Positions 45,598 to 54,640 of a stretch of DNA of 64,000 bases are shown one piece after another (the first letter of the stretch is position 1; each line of letters begins with the position of its first letter). Location: assembly GCF_011045015.1 (NCBI RefSeq), contig NZ_JAAKZY010000012.1:24465-88464 (forward strand), read 5' to 3'. This stretch comes from Streptomyces scabichelini (GTDB lineage: Bacteria > Actinomycetota > Actinomycetes > Streptomycetales > Streptomycetaceae). The notes beneath the pieces were generated by a model. The model was not told the origin of the DNA. It saw only the letters and a list, made by a program, of their open reading frames with translations, and made no database searches. The position numbers were made by a program, and so were the translations under genes.

Positions 45598-48312
45598 ATG
45601 GATCTTCGATTGCCCGAACTACGCGGAATGCCCGGACTCCGTGTTGTGCGCGGTGTTGTGCGCGGCTTGCTGCGGCGGCCCCGGCGCGTGCTCGCCGCCG
45701 GGGCCGCCGTCGTGGTGCTCACCGGTGTCGGTACGTGGACGGCCGTCTCCTCCGACGAGACGCCGTCGGTACGCCGCACCGACCGGATGATGGCCACGGC
45801 CGACGGGGTGCGCATCGACACCTCGTACTTCACTTCCGGCTTCACTTCCGGCTTCACTTCCGGTCAGGGCGGCCGCCGCCCGGCCGTGCTGCTCGGGCAT
45901 GGCTTCGGCGGCAGCAAGAACGACATACGGCAGCAGGCCGAGGAGCTGGCCGGAGCCGGGTACGCGGTGCTGACCTGGTCGGCGCGCAGTTTCGGGAAGT
46001 CCACCGGCAGGATCGGTCTGAACGACCCCGACGGCGAGGTCGCCGACGTGTCGAAGCTCATCGACTGGCTGGCGAAGCAGCCCCAGGTCCAGCTCGACAA
46101 GGCCGGTGACCCGCGCGTGGGCGTGGCCGGTGCCTCGTACGGCGGCGCGATCGCGCTGCTCGCCGCCGGGCACGACCAGCGGGTGGATGCCATTGCTCCG
46201 GCGGTCACGTACTGGAACCTCGCGGACGCGCTGTTCCCGAACGGCGTCTTCAAGAAGCTGTGGGCGGGCATCTGCATCAACACCGGTGGCGGCTGCGAGA
46301 AGTTGGAGGCGCGGCTGTGCCGGATGTACAACAAGCTCGCCGAGTCCGGCACCCCGGACGCCGAGGCGCGCAAGCTGCTCCAGAAGCGGTCACCGTCCGC
46401 CGTCGCCGACCGCATCAAGGTGCCCACGCTGCTTGTGCAGGGCCAGTCGGACTCCCTGTTCCCGCTGGGCCACGCCGACCGGGCGGCGCAGGCGATCCGC
46501 GCCAACGGCGCCCCGGTCGACGTCGACTGGATCGCGGGCGGGCACGACGGCGGTGACCTGGAGGCCGGTCGCGTGCAGACACGCGTGCGTGCCTGGTTCG
46601 ACCGCTACCTGAAGGACGACAAGGGTGTCGACACCGGCCCCGCCTTCCGGGTCACGCGCATCCTCGGCACCGGCGACAGCGACGGCAAACCACGGCTGAG
46701 CGGAGTGAGCGCGGACACCTACCCCGGCCTGGGCAGCGGGCTGCGCCCGATCGCCCTGACCGGGCGTGAGCAGCGCTTCGAGAACCCGGCGGGCGCCAAC
46801 CCGCCCGCCGTCTCCGGTCTGCACGGCCTCGGCGGCGCGGGCGGCCTCTCCCAGCCGACCACGCTCGGGAACGGGGTGTCCCTCGACTTCCCGGGCCAGT
46901 TCGCCGCATTCGAGTCCGAGCCCTTCCAGGACGACGTGCAGATCACGGGTTCGCCGACGGCGACGGTCCATGTGAAGTCGACGAGCGAGGACGCCGTGCT
47001 CTTCGCGAAGGTGTACGAGGTCGGACCGGACGGCACCCGGCCCGCGCTGCCCTCGCAGCTGGTCGCCCCCGTCAGGGTGGAGGGTGCCAGGGACGGGAAG
47101 GACGTACGGATCTCCCTGCCGGCGATCGATCACGAGGTGGACGACGGTCACCGGTTGCGTCTGGTCCTCGCCTCGACGGACCTGGGTTACGCCTCCCCGG
47201 CGGCTCCGGCGACCTACACGGTCTCCCTGAAGGGCGACCTGAGGGTCCCGACGGCACTGGCCGGCACGGCCACCGAGGGCCCGCTGCCCGCGTGGGTGTG
47301 GTGGCTGCCGCTCGCTGGCGCGGTGACGGCGCTGGTGCTGGTGGTGACGGGACGTCGCCGTATCGCCACGCCCGCTCCGGACCCGGAGCTGGCTGAAGTC
47401 CCGCTGCAGATCACGGATTTGAGCAAGCGGTACGCGAAGTCGAGCGACCGTTACGCGGTCCGGGACCTGTCCTTCCGGGTGGAGAGGGGGCAGGTGCTGG
47501 GACTGTTGGGCCCGAACGGTGCGGGCAAGACGACGACGCTGCGCATGTTGATGGGTCTGATCAAGCCGGACGGCGGCGAGATCCGGGTCTTCGGCCATGC
47601 GATCCGGCCGGGTGCCCCGGTGCTGTCCCGCGTGGGTGCCTTCGTCGAGGGCGCGGGTTTCCTCCCGCACCTCTCCGGCCGCGAGAACCTGGAGCTGTAC
47701 TGGCGGGCCACGGGCCGCCCGCCCGAGGACGCGCACTTGGACAAGGCCCTGCAGATCGCGGGCCTGGGCGACGCGCTGTCCCGCGCGGTCCGCACCTACT
47801 CGCAAGGCATGCGCCAGCGTCTCGCCATCGCCCAGGCCATGCTCGGCCTCCCCGACCTCCTGATTCTCGACGAGCCGGCCAACGGGCTCGACCCGCCCCA
47901 GATCCGGGAGATGCGCGAGGTCGTGATCCGGTACGCGGCGGCCGGCCGCACGGTCATCGTCTCCAGCCACCTCCTGGCGGAGGTCGAGCAGACCTGCACC
48001 CACCTGGTGGTCATGGACCACGGCCGCCTCGTCCAGGCGGGCCCGGTGCAGGAGATCGTCGGCTCGGGCGACACGCTGCTGGTCGGCACGGCCGCGCCCG
48101 TGGACGAGCCCCTCGTGGAGAAGGTCGCCGCGCTGCCGGGCGTGGCCTCGGCGGTGGGCACCGCCGAAGGACTCGTGGTCCGGCTCGACGCCGACGGCAC
48201 CCCACAGCGACTGGTCGCCGAGCTCGTACGACTGGAAGTGCCCGTGATGTCGACAGGACCCCACCGCCGTCTGGAGGACGCCTTCCTCACCCTGATCGGA
48301 GCTGAAGCATGA
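45598..48312 (+). CDS. Secreted S15/CocE-like hydrolase fused to an ABC ATPase, copy 2
   Basis: A 904-residue paralogue of the protein at 35114 with the same order: Arg-rich N-terminus, anchor helix, external hydrolase (GVAGASYGGA with Ser180; QGQSDSLFP; GGHDGGD), jelly roll, second helix and ATPase (GPNGAGKTT, YSQGMRQR, LLILDEPANGLDP). Differences: a 12-bp triplicate gives FTSGFTSGFTSG before the hydrolase, the Walker B region has PANG for PTNG, and the Ser/Ala-rich insert near the C-terminus is missing. ATG at 45598 matches MDLRLPELRG of copy 1. Followed by its permease with ATGA overlap. Duplication preceded the present divergence, with later homogenisation of one tract. Confidence 0.88.
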   Translation: MDLRLPELRGMPGLRVVRGVVRGLLRRPRRVLAAGAAVVVLTGVGTWTAVSSDETPSVRRTDRMMATADGVRIDTSYFTSGFTSGFTSGQGGRRPAVLLGHGFGGSKNDIRQQAEELAGAGYAVLTWSARSFGKSTGRIGLNDPDGEVADVSKLIDWLAKQPQVQLDKAGDPRVGVAGASYGGAIALLAAGHDQRVDAIAPAVTYWNLADALFPNGVFKKLWAGICINTGGGCEKLEARLCRMYNKLAESGTPDAEARKLLQKRSPSAVADRIKVPTLLVQGQSDSLFPLGHADRAAQAIRANGAPVDVDWIAGGHDGGDLEAGRVQTRVRAWFDRYLKDDKGVDTGPAFRVTRILGTGDSDGKPRLSGVSADTYPGLGSGLRPIALTGREQRFENPAGANPPAVSGLHGLGGAGGLSQPTTLGNGVSLDFPGQFAAFESEPFQDDVQITGSPTATVHVKSTSEDAVLFAKVYEVGPDGTRPALPSQLVAPVRVEGARDGKDVRISLPAIDHEVDDGHRLRLVLASTDLGYASPAAPATYTVSLKGDLRVPTALAGTATEGPLPAWVWWLPLAGAVTALVLVVTGRRRIATPAPDPELAEVPLQITDLSKRYAKSSDRYAVRDLSFRVERGQVLGLLGPNGAGKTTTLRMLMGLIKPDGGEIRVFGHAIRPGAPVLSRVGAFVEGAGFLPHLSGRENLELYWRATGRPPEDAHLDKALQIAGLGDALSRAVRTYSQGMRQRLAIAQAMLGLPDLLILDEPANGLDPPQIREMREVVIRYAAAGRTVIVSSHLLAEVEQTCTHLVVMDHGRLVQAGPVQEIVGSGDTLLVGTAAPVDEPLVEKVAALPGVASAVGTAEGLVVRLDADGTPQRLVAELVRLEVPVMSTGPHRRLEDAFLTLIGAEA
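45829..45864 (+). repeat. 12-bp tandem triplication in hydrolase-ABC gene 2
   Basis: TTCACTTCCGGC three times (last base of the third copy T), encoding FTSG repeats. Copy 1 has a single unrelated FTEG at this place. Confidence 0.95.
47284..47614 (+). repeat. Near-identical tract shared with first hydrolase-ABC gene
   Basis: Partner of 36740-37070: two mismatches seen over 331 bp, against obvious divergence on both sides. Confidence 0.85.
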
Positions 48313-49181
48313 GCACGCTCGTCGAGCGGACCGAGGCAACCGAGGTCGCCTACGGCTACCGCGCGAGCCGTACGCTCCCCCTGCGCGTCGAGCTCGTGCG
48401 ACAGCTGAAGCGGCGGCGCACACTCGTCATGTTCGGTTTCCTGGCCGCACTTCCGTTCATCCTGCTTGCCGCCTTCCGGATCGGCGGCGACCCGGGCGGC
48501 GTCGACGGCCGGGTGAACCTGATGGACACGGCCACGGCGTCCGGGGCGAACTTCGCCGCGGTGAACCTCTTCGCGTCCGCGGGCTTCCTGCTCGTGGTCC
48601 CGGTGGCGTTGTTCTGCGGGGACACGGTCGCCTCGGAGGCGAGCTGGTCGTCGCTGCGTTATCTCCTCGCGGCGCCCGTGCCCCGCGCCCGCCTGCTGTG
48701 GTCCAAGCTCGTCGTCGGACTCACCCTCAGCTTCGCCGCGATGGTGCTGCTTCCGGTGATCGCACTCGCCGTCGGCACGGCCGCGTACGGCTCGGGGCCG
48801 CTGCAACTGCCCGTCGGAGACACACTGCCCACCGGCACCGCGGCCCAGCGCCTGATGATCGTCGTGGCGTACCTCGCGGTGTCCCAACTGGTCACCGCGG
48901 GGCTGGCGTTCTGGCTGTCGACCCGGACCGACGCGCCGCTGGGCGCGGTCGGCGGCGCGGTGTTCGTGACCGTCATGGGCGGCGTGCTCGACGCGGTGAC
49001 GGCCCTCGGCGACTGGCGCGCTCTCCTGCCCGCGCACTGGCAGTACGCCTGGCTCGACGCCGTCCGCCCGCAGCCGGAGTGGGATCGCATGATCCAGGGC
49101 TCGTCCCTGTCGACCGCGTACGCGCTCGTGCTGTTCGCCCTGGCCTTCAGGGGTTTCGCCCACAAGGACGTGGTGTCCTGA
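48309..49181 (+). CDS. ABC-2 family permease, copy 2
   Basis: A 290-residue membrane protein, the same length as the permease at 37894 and very similar, especially in NLMDTATASGANFAAVNLFA and LVTAGLAFWLSTRTDAPLGA. About six helices. ATGA overlap with the ATPase fusion gene. The pair would form a second exporter. Confidence 0.92.
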   Translation: MSTLVERTEATEVAYGYRASRTLPLRVELVRQLKRRRTLVMFGFLAALPFILLAAFRIGGDPGGVDGRVNLMDTATASGANFAAVNLFASAGFLLVVPVALFCGDTVASEASWSSLRYLLAAPVPRARLLWSKLVVGLTLSFAAMVLLPVIALAVGTAAYGSGPLQLPVGDTLPTGTAAQRLMIVVAYLAVSQLVTAGLAFWLSTRTDAPLGAVGGAVFVTVMGGVLDAVTALGDWRALLPAHWQYAWLDAVRPQPEWDRMIQGSSLSTAYALVLFALAFRGFAHKDVVS

Positions 49182-49266
49182 GGACCGCGTCCAACCGGGT
49201 GAACCTGCGAAACCACTTCTCCTGCTTCGGGTTGATAAGGAACGACTGTCCGGCTTTCCCGATTCC

Positions 49267-49293
49267 TCAAGCACGTCAAGCACTTCAAGCAGG
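49267..49293 (+). repeat. 9-bp tandem repeat in chaplin leader
   Basis: TCAAGCAC plus one variable base, three times, ending at the AGGAAG ribosome binding site of the hybrid chaplin gene. Confidence 0.8.
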
Positions 49294-49305
49294 AAGACAA
49301 CGACA

Positions 49306-49911
49306 TTGCGACAGACCCTGAGCAGGGGAGTGTTCGCGGCGGCCGCCGCCACGGGCATTCTGTCTCTGTACGGCAGCCCCGCCCTCGCTGACACGGACGC
49401 GACAGCAGTCGCCGAGGACTCTCCCGGCCTGGTGTCCGGGAACACCTTGCAGGTGCCGATCGAGGTGCCGGTGAACCTGTGTGGCAACACCGTCACTCTG
49501 ATCGCGGCGATCGACCACGCGATCGGCAACTCCTGCGCCAACATCTCGCACGGCGACGACGGCCACGGCCACGGCGGTGAGAAGGACACCCACTCTTCGC
49601 CGAGCACGAGGAATGTGCCACCTGCGCCCGCCAGCGGTCCCCTCGCGCCTCTCACGCGCGTCAGTGAGACGCATCGCCCCGCGTCTCCGCGCACGCGGAC
49701 CGATGACAAGCCGCCCACGCGGAGCGACGCGAAGCCGCCCACGACCAGCCACGAGCAGCCCGTTGAGCAGCCCGACGAGCCGCCCCAGCTGGCCGAGACC
49801 GGCAGTGAGACCAGCAGTGAGGCCCTGGCGACGGCGGCGGCCGCCAGTGTCGCACTGATCGCGGGCGGGGTGGCGATGTACCGCCGCGGCCGGGCCGACT
49901 CCCACCGGTAG
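49306..49911 (+). CDS. Hybrid chaplin: one chaplin domain plus sortase signal
   Basis: A 201-residue cell-wall protein. It has a signal peptide (to ALADTDA, about 28), a single chaplin domain at 36-80 (SPGLVSGNTLQVPIEVPVNL with two Cys), a 75-residue Pro/Thr/Glu/His linker, then LAETG, a hydrophobic stretch and a basic end, a class E sortase signal. Classical anchored chaplins (ChpA-C) have two chaplin domains, so this layout is unusual. TTG start: MRQTLSRGVF aligns with MRQVTRKGLM of ChpC, and AGGAAG lies about 11 bases upstream. It stands alone between the second exporter and a terminator. Confidence 0.85.
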   Translation: MRQTLSRGVFAAAAATGILSLYGSPALADTDATAVAEDSPGLVSGNTLQVPIEVPVNLCGNTVTLIAAIDHAIGNSCANISHGDDGHGHGGEKDTHSSPSTRNVPPAPASGPLAPLTRVSETHRPASPRTRTDDKPPTRSDAKPPTTSHEQPVEQPDEPPQLAETGSETSSEALATAAAASVALIAGGVAMYRRGRADSHR

Positions 49912-49919
49912 CGGCTCCC

Positions 49920-50000
49920 CGGGTGCCGGACGCCAACCGCCCGGCACCCGCAACGGCACACACATCGGGCCGCTGACGACTCTCTCGTCGTCAGCGGCCC
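49920..50000. terminator. Two hairpins between convergent chaplin and FAD oxidoreductase
   Basis: A 10-bp stem (49920-49929 with 49941-49950) and a perfect 14-bp stem (49967-49980 with 49987-50000, loop TCTCTC). The second is strong and symmetric, serving both strands. Confidence 0.85.
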
Positions 50001-50023
50001 GCGGCGTGCCGCGCGGTTCTCCG

Positions 50024-51289
50024 TCAGCGGCGTACCGGCGACGGATACTCGTTCCGGCTGCTGCCCACCGGTGCGGGGACCGTCCTGCCCGCCGGGATCG
50101 TCCGGAGCCGGCGGCGTACCCCTCGGACCAGGGTCTCCGCAGTGAAGGGCGCGCCCTGGACGAAGCGCATGGCAGGGCCGAAGCCCGAGGCGGTCACCAG
50201 GCCCGCGAGGAACAGGCCGGGGTGGGAGGACTCGAAGTTGTGCCCGACCGCCGGGGAGCCGTCGGGCAGCGCCGCCAACCGCCCGCGCAGCTCGGCGGAG
50301 AGCAGTCCGAGCCGGTCACAGCGCGGCCGGAATCCCGTGGCGGCGATGACGTGTTCGGTCTCCAGAGTGCGCAGGGCACCCTCACGGCTCACCGTGTCAA
50401 GGCGTACGCCGCCCGGCACCGCACCGGCCGCGGCCACCTCGTGACCCGGCAGCAGCTCCACCAGGCTCTCCACCCGGTCCCGCACCCACCATGCGCCCGC
50501 GGGCCCCAGTGCCGTGGTCGCGATGCGGGCCCGGGACTGCTCCGGAAGACGCCGGAAAAGCCCTGGACGCTCGGAGTAGAACCAGTTCCGCCAGCCGGGG
50601 CCGAGGCCGCTGTGCGGGGAACGAAGCGACTGCCACCAGGGGCGCTCCCACGGCGGCGGCACATCGTTCCACCGCAGCCGCTCGGCCCGCGCCAGCACCC
50701 GTACCCGCGTGCCCTGTTCGGCGAGCAGCGCCGCGGTCTCCAGGGCCGCCTGGCCGCCGCCGATGACCGTGACGTCCTTGCCGCGGAAACGGTCGAGGTC
50801 GCTGTGGTGGCTGCTGTGCGTCACCAGCGCGGGGTGCAGTCCGCGCAGGGTCGGCGGTACCTCGACGAACGGCATCACCCCGACCGCAAGCGCCACCGTC
50901 CGCGCACGCAGCTCCTCACCGTCCTCGGTGACGGCCGCGAAACCGCCGGGGCAGGGCGCCACGCGTGCCACCGTGCGCTCATCCACCGCCGGTACGGCAT
51001 GGCGTGCGAACCACAGGCCGTACCCCGCGAAGGCCTCGACCGGAATCGGATGCGCATGACGTGCCGTCAGGCCCTGCTCCGCGCAGTAGGCGTCCAGGCG
51101 CCAACGGCCGGCCGGATCGGAGAGGTTGGACGCCCACGGCTCCGACTTCAGGAACATGCCGCGGGGCATGTTGTCCCGCCAGGACGCCATGGGACGGCCG
51201 AACACGCGCAGGTTCAGCCCGGCGGCCGCGGCATGGGACGCGATCGACAGACCGTACGGGCCTGCGCCCACCACCAGAAGGTCATACAT
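50024..51289 (-). CDS. FAD/NAD(P)-dependent oxidoreductase (FMO-like)
   Basis: A 421-residue flavoprotein. LLVVGAGPYGLSIASHA is the FAD dinucleotide-binding motif; DVTVIGGGQAALETAALLAEQ is the NAD(P) motif; HVIAATGFRPRCDRLG is the ATG motif of class B monooxygenase-like enzymes. GHNFESSHPGLFLAGLVTASGFGPAMRF closes the FAD site. ATG at 51289 lies two bases after the ATP-grasp stop, so the two are co-translated. It probably oxidises the product, or prepares the substrate, of the ATP-grasp enzyme; substrate unknown. Confidence 0.88.
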   Translation of the reverse strand: MYDLLVVGAGPYGLSIASHAAAAGLNLRVFGRPMASWRDNMPRGMFLKSEPWASNLSDPAGRWRLDAYCAEQGLTARHAHPIPVEAFAGYGLWFARHAVPAVDERTVARVAPCPGGFAAVTEDGEELRARTVALAVGVMPFVEVPPTLRGLHPALVTHSSHHSDLDRFRGKDVTVIGGGQAALETAALLAEQGTRVRVLARAERLRWNDVPPPWERPWWQSLRSPHSGLGPGWRNWFYSERPGLFRRLPEQSRARIATTALGPAGAWWVRDRVESLVELLPGHEVAAAGAVPGGVRLDTVSREGALRTLETEHVIAATGFRPRCDRLGLLSAELRGRLAALPDGSPAVGHNFESSHPGLFLAGLVTASGFGPAMRFVQGAPFTAETLVRGVRRRLRTIPAGRTVPAPVGSSRNEYPSPVRR

Positions 51290-51291
51290 GA

Positions 51292-52548
51292 TCAACTGCT
51301 CGCTTTCTCGTTGCTGGTAAGGGAGGGCGAAGTCGCCCGGGGGATCGGCCGTGGCGCCGGCGCCGCCGTCGTGCCGCCCAGTCGTTCACACAGCCGGCGG
51401 GACACATGACGGCCCCACAGGGCCCACATCGCCCATCCGGGAACGCGGTCGTCACGGGCGTACCAGGCCAGTTCGCGCCCGCCCGGCGCCGCACGGAGCG
51501 CGGCGAGCGGCGCGTAGTTCTCCACCACGAACGCCCGCCCGACCCTCGGGACCCCCTCCGGCACCGAACGGCCCGTCAGGTCCAGGTGCAGGGCCCGTAC
51601 GACGTCCATCCCCGCGCTGTCCGTGAAGAGCCGGAACTGGGCGCCGGGGCGCGGGTTGAAGTCGAGCAGGTGATAGCGGCCCGTCGTACCGCAGCGGCGG
51701 AAGTCGAGGTCGAAGATGCCGCGGTAGCCCAGCTCGCCGGTGAGCCGCTCGGCCAGCGCCTGCACCTGCGGGTTGGGCGTCCAGCAGCCCACCGCGGTCA
51801 GTCCCGCGCCACGCGGCCACGCCAGCTGCTTGCGGCCGGGACCGCCCGCGCGCACGGTGCCCGAGTGGTCGGCGTAACCGTGGAAGAACCAGTCACGGTC
51901 GGGGCCCGGCGGCAGAAACGCCTGGAGCAGCAGCCGGCTGCCCGCCTCCTCGGTGCGCAGATACAGCTCCCGGGCCTGCTGCGCGGATCGCACCAGTATC
52001 GTGCTGCGCAGCCCGCAGTCGGCAGGCACCAGCCAGGGCCGGCTCCACTTCGCCACCAGCGGCAGCCCGAGCTGCCGCGCGTCGGCGGCGACCCGCGCCA
52101 CGCTGTCCGGGATCAGGGTCACCGGGTGCGGGACGCCCGCGGACGCGCACACGGCGGCCAGTTCCGCCTTGTCGGCGACGCGTTCGGCCAGCGTGCCCGG
52201 CATCGTCGGCAGCAGGTAGGAGGGGACGAGCTCGTCCCGCATCCGTCCCACGGCGATCGCGCTCGCGTCGTCCAGCGGGACCAGGACGGCGGGACGCGCG
52301 ATCCGGTCGGCCACGCGGCGCAGCACGACGAGGATGTCGTCGGGGGACGCTCCCGGGAGCGGCGGGGGATGCATCTGACCCACGTAACGCGACGTGTGGA
52401 CGGGACTTCTCACCGAATCGGCGGTGACGACATGCACCTCCACTCCCGCCCTGCCGAGCGAACGCACGGCCCCCAGCGTTCCGTGGTGAAAGGGATTCCG
52501 GTCGATCCGCAGCAAAACGGCGGGGACACGGGTGTCGAGAAGCGACAC
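51292..52548 (-). CDS. ATP-grasp carboxylate-amine ligase
   Basis: A 418-residue ligase. The N-terminal Rossmann-like part (VPAVLLRIDRNPFHHGTLGAV) is followed by the ATP-grasp core: LPLVAKWSRPW (Lys), LLLQAFLPPG, IFDLDFRRC and LLDFNPRPGAQF (metal ligands Asp/Asn). Such enzymes make amide bonds between a carboxylate and an amine. GTG at 52548 has GAAGGAGAG 6 bases upstream. Coupled to the FAD oxidoreductase. Location beside the polysaccharide operon suggests decoration of a glycan or a separate small product (inference). Confidence 0.85.
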   Translation of the reverse strand: MSLLDTRVPAVLLRIDRNPFHHGTLGAVRSLGRAGVEVHVVTADSVRSPVHTSRYVGQMHPPPLPGASPDDILVVLRRVADRIARPAVLVPLDDASAIAVGRMRDELVPSYLLPTMPGTLAERVADKAELAAVCASAGVPHPVTLIPDSVARVAADARQLGLPLVAKWSRPWLVPADCGLRSTILVRSAQQARELYLRTEEAGSRLLLQAFLPPGPDRDWFFHGYADHSGTVRAGGPGRKQLAWPRGAGLTAVGCWTPNPQVQALAERLTGELGYRGIFDLDFRRCGTTGRYHLLDFNPRPGAQFRLFTDSAGMDVVRALHLDLTGRSVPEGVPRVGRAFVVENYAPLAALRAAPGGRELAWYARDDRVPGWAMWALWGRHVSRRLCERLGGTTAAPAPRPIPRATSPSLTSNEKASS

Positions 52549-52715
52549 GAATTCTCTCCTTCTGTCGGATCGGCTCACCCGCACGGGGGAGCGCAGCACT
52601 CGAAAGCTCCAACGGCAATGGCATCATTGGCTTTTCTGTGCCTGAATTCATATGACTGCTCGTCAATAAGGAGAACCGAGGCAGAAGGCCGACGAGAGCG
52701 AAGAAAGGAGCAGGC

Positions 52716-53909
52716 ATGGCCCCACAGCACAAGCGGGTCCGGGTCCGCTGGCTGGCCGCGGGCGCGGTGGCGGTCGCCGCGTCGGCCGCCCTGGCGTCCG
52801 GTTCCCCGGTGGACGTGGGGGTGGTGCGACCCGACGATCCTCGCCCTCCGGCGCCGAACCCGGCGACCACCTCGGCAGCGGGCAAGAAGCCCCCGGCCTT
52901 CGGTGCCTTCCTCAGATCCGACCACCGTGGTGTGGCCCGCATGGCACTGTTCAGCCAATGGCTGGGCGGTGCCGAACTCCGCGTCGGCCACACCTATCTG
53001 CCCGGCAACCGCTGGCGCGACATCGAGGGCGGCCCGGACTTCCTCGACGGGTGGGCGCACTGGCGCAAGCAGAAGGCCGACCGGATGCTCGTCGTCAACG
53101 TCCCCATGCAGGAGCGCAACGAGGAGGGCGTCGGCGACGAGGAGGTCCGGGAGCTGTTGCGGCAGGGCGCGGCCGGGGAGTTCGATCACCACTTCCGCGC
53201 CCTCGCCGAGCGGCTGGTCGAGCTGGAGGTGCCGGACGCGGTCCTCGTGCTCGGCTGGGAGATGAACGGCACCACGTACACCCATCGTTGCGGTCCTGAC
53301 CCGGAGGCCTGGAAGCAGTACTGGAACAGGATCGTCACCACCATGCGTTCGGTGCCGGGCCAGAAGTTCCGGTTCGATTTCACGCCGACCCGCGGCCGGG
53401 ACGCCGTTCCCTGGACGAAGTGCTATCCGGGGGACGACACGGTCGACATCATCGGCATGGATTCCTACGACCAGCCGAACGGAATGTCGTTCGACGAGCA
53501 GGTGAAAGAGCCCTACGGGCTTCAGGAACATGTGGATTTCGCGAAGGCCCACGGCAAACCCATCTCGTATCCGGAATGGGGACTTTTCCGCAACGGCGAC
53601 AATCCCGAATACATGCGGCGCATGCTCGAGTGGATGGCGGAGCACGGGCCGCTCTACAACACGCTGACCGACTACTGCCCGCACGGTGTGTGGCAGTGCG
53701 GGGCCAACCCGATGTCGTCCGACCTCTACCGGTCCGTCCTCTCCGGCCGTACCGAAGAGCCGACCCCGACCCCGGTCCCGACCCCTACGCCGGTGCCGAC
53801 CACGCCCCCCACACCGCCGTCCACGGAGGAGTGCACGCCGCTGGACCTCGGCAGCTGGGTGGAGTACTGGCTCGGCGGGAAGCTCTGCCTCCGCTTCGAC
53901 TGGTGGTAG
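52716..53909 (+). CDS. Secreted GH26-like glycanase
   Basis: A 397-residue exported enzyme. The signal peptide ends near residue 28. The (beta/alpha)8 domain at 60-345 has LVLGWEMNGTTYTHRC (acid/base Glu) and ISYPEWGLFRNGDNP (nucleophile Glu), as in GH26-related enzymes. A PTPTPVPTPTPVP linker follows, then a 30-residue tail with two Cys and ending in FDWW. The last coding bases (CTGGTGGTAGC) are repeated 15 bp downstream. Convergent with the polysaccharide operon, so probably trims that polymer. Start ATG has AAAGGAGC upstream. Confidence 0.85.
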   Translation: MAPQHKRVRVRWLAAGAVAVAASAALASGSPVDVGVVRPDDPRPPAPNPATTSAAGKKPPAFGAFLRSDHRGVARMALFSQWLGGAELRVGHTYLPGNRWRDIEGGPDFLDGWAHWRKQKADRMLVVNVPMQERNEEGVGDEEVRELLRQGAAGEFDHHFRALAERLVELEVPDAVLVLGWEMNGTTYTHRCGPDPEAWKQYWNRIVTTMRSVPGQKFRFDFTPTRGRDAVPWTKCYPGDDTVDIIGMDSYDQPNGMSFDEQVKEPYGLQEHVDFAKAHGKPISYPEWGLFRNGDNPEYMRRMLEWMAEHGPLYNTLTDYCPHGVWQCGANPMSSDLYRSVLSGRTEEPTPTPVPTPTPVPTTPPTPPSTEECTPLDLGSWVEYWLGGKLCLRFDWW

Positions 53910-53971
53910 CGCGTCTGGTGGTAGCTCATCCTCGGTGCCGAGTCCGGCACGGTCCACCGCCGCCACCGCTG

Positions 53972-54640
53972 TCATCGCACATCGGCGGCGGCGGCCGGGC
54001 CGGGCACCGAGGCGGCCGGGACGGGATCGTCGTCCTGGCCGGTCCTCCTCGGCCGCACCAGCAGGGCCAGGCCGCACAGCAGCCCGCCCGCGCTCGCGCC
54101 CACCAGCGTGGTCACCTTCGGCGACGCGGACGTCGGCTCGGTCGGCTTGACCGCCCGCGAGAACCGTACGAGCCGGACCTGGGTGCTGTCCTTGGTGTCG
54201 TCCGCGTGCCGGGTCAGCGCACGCGAGACCCCGTTGGCCATGTCGACGGCGAGGTCGGGGTGCGCGGAGGTGGCCGAGACGGCGACCATCGGCGCGTCGG
54301 GCGAGGTCGCCGTGCGCACGCTGTGCTGCAGCGTCCGCACCGGCACGCCCGCCCACACCTGGGCGTCTCCGAGCACCGCGAGCTGCTTGGCGACCCGGCC
54401 GTACGCCTGCGCGAAACCGAGGGCGGATTCCGGGGCGGACTGCGCGGTCGGTACGGCGATGACGTAGCTGGTGGCCGTGTAGGTCGGGGGTGTGACCATG
54501 CCGTACGCGCCGCCGAGCAGGCCCCCGAGAAGGGTGCCGGCCGCGAGCACGGACCACGACGGCAGCGTTCTGAGACGGGACGGCAGTTCCCTGAAACGGG
54601 CCGGGGACAGGCGGCTCTGACGGGTCGGAGTGTCGGTCAT
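53972..54640 (-). CDS. Wzz-like chain-length/capsule regulatory membrane protein
   Basis: A 222-residue protein with two membrane helices (about 30-48 and 180-197) around an external domain, the layout of Wzz/chain-length proteins without a tyrosine kinase part. YTATSYVIAVP after the first helix is the usual PxxYxA-like start. Acidic, Pro/Ala-rich C-terminus. ATGA overlap with the GT4 gene; last gene of the operon. Confidence 0.85.
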   Translation of the reverse strand: MTDTPTRQSRLSPARFRELPSRLRTLPSWSVLAAGTLLGGLLGGAYGMVTPPTYTATSYVIAVPTAQSAPESALGFAQAYGRVAKQLAVLGDAQVWAGVPVRTLQHSVRTATSPDAPMVAVSATSAHPDLAVDMANGVSRALTRHADDTKDSTQVRLVRFSRAVKPTEPTSASPKVTTLVGASAGGLLCGLALLVRPRRTGQDDDPVPAASVPGPAAAADVR

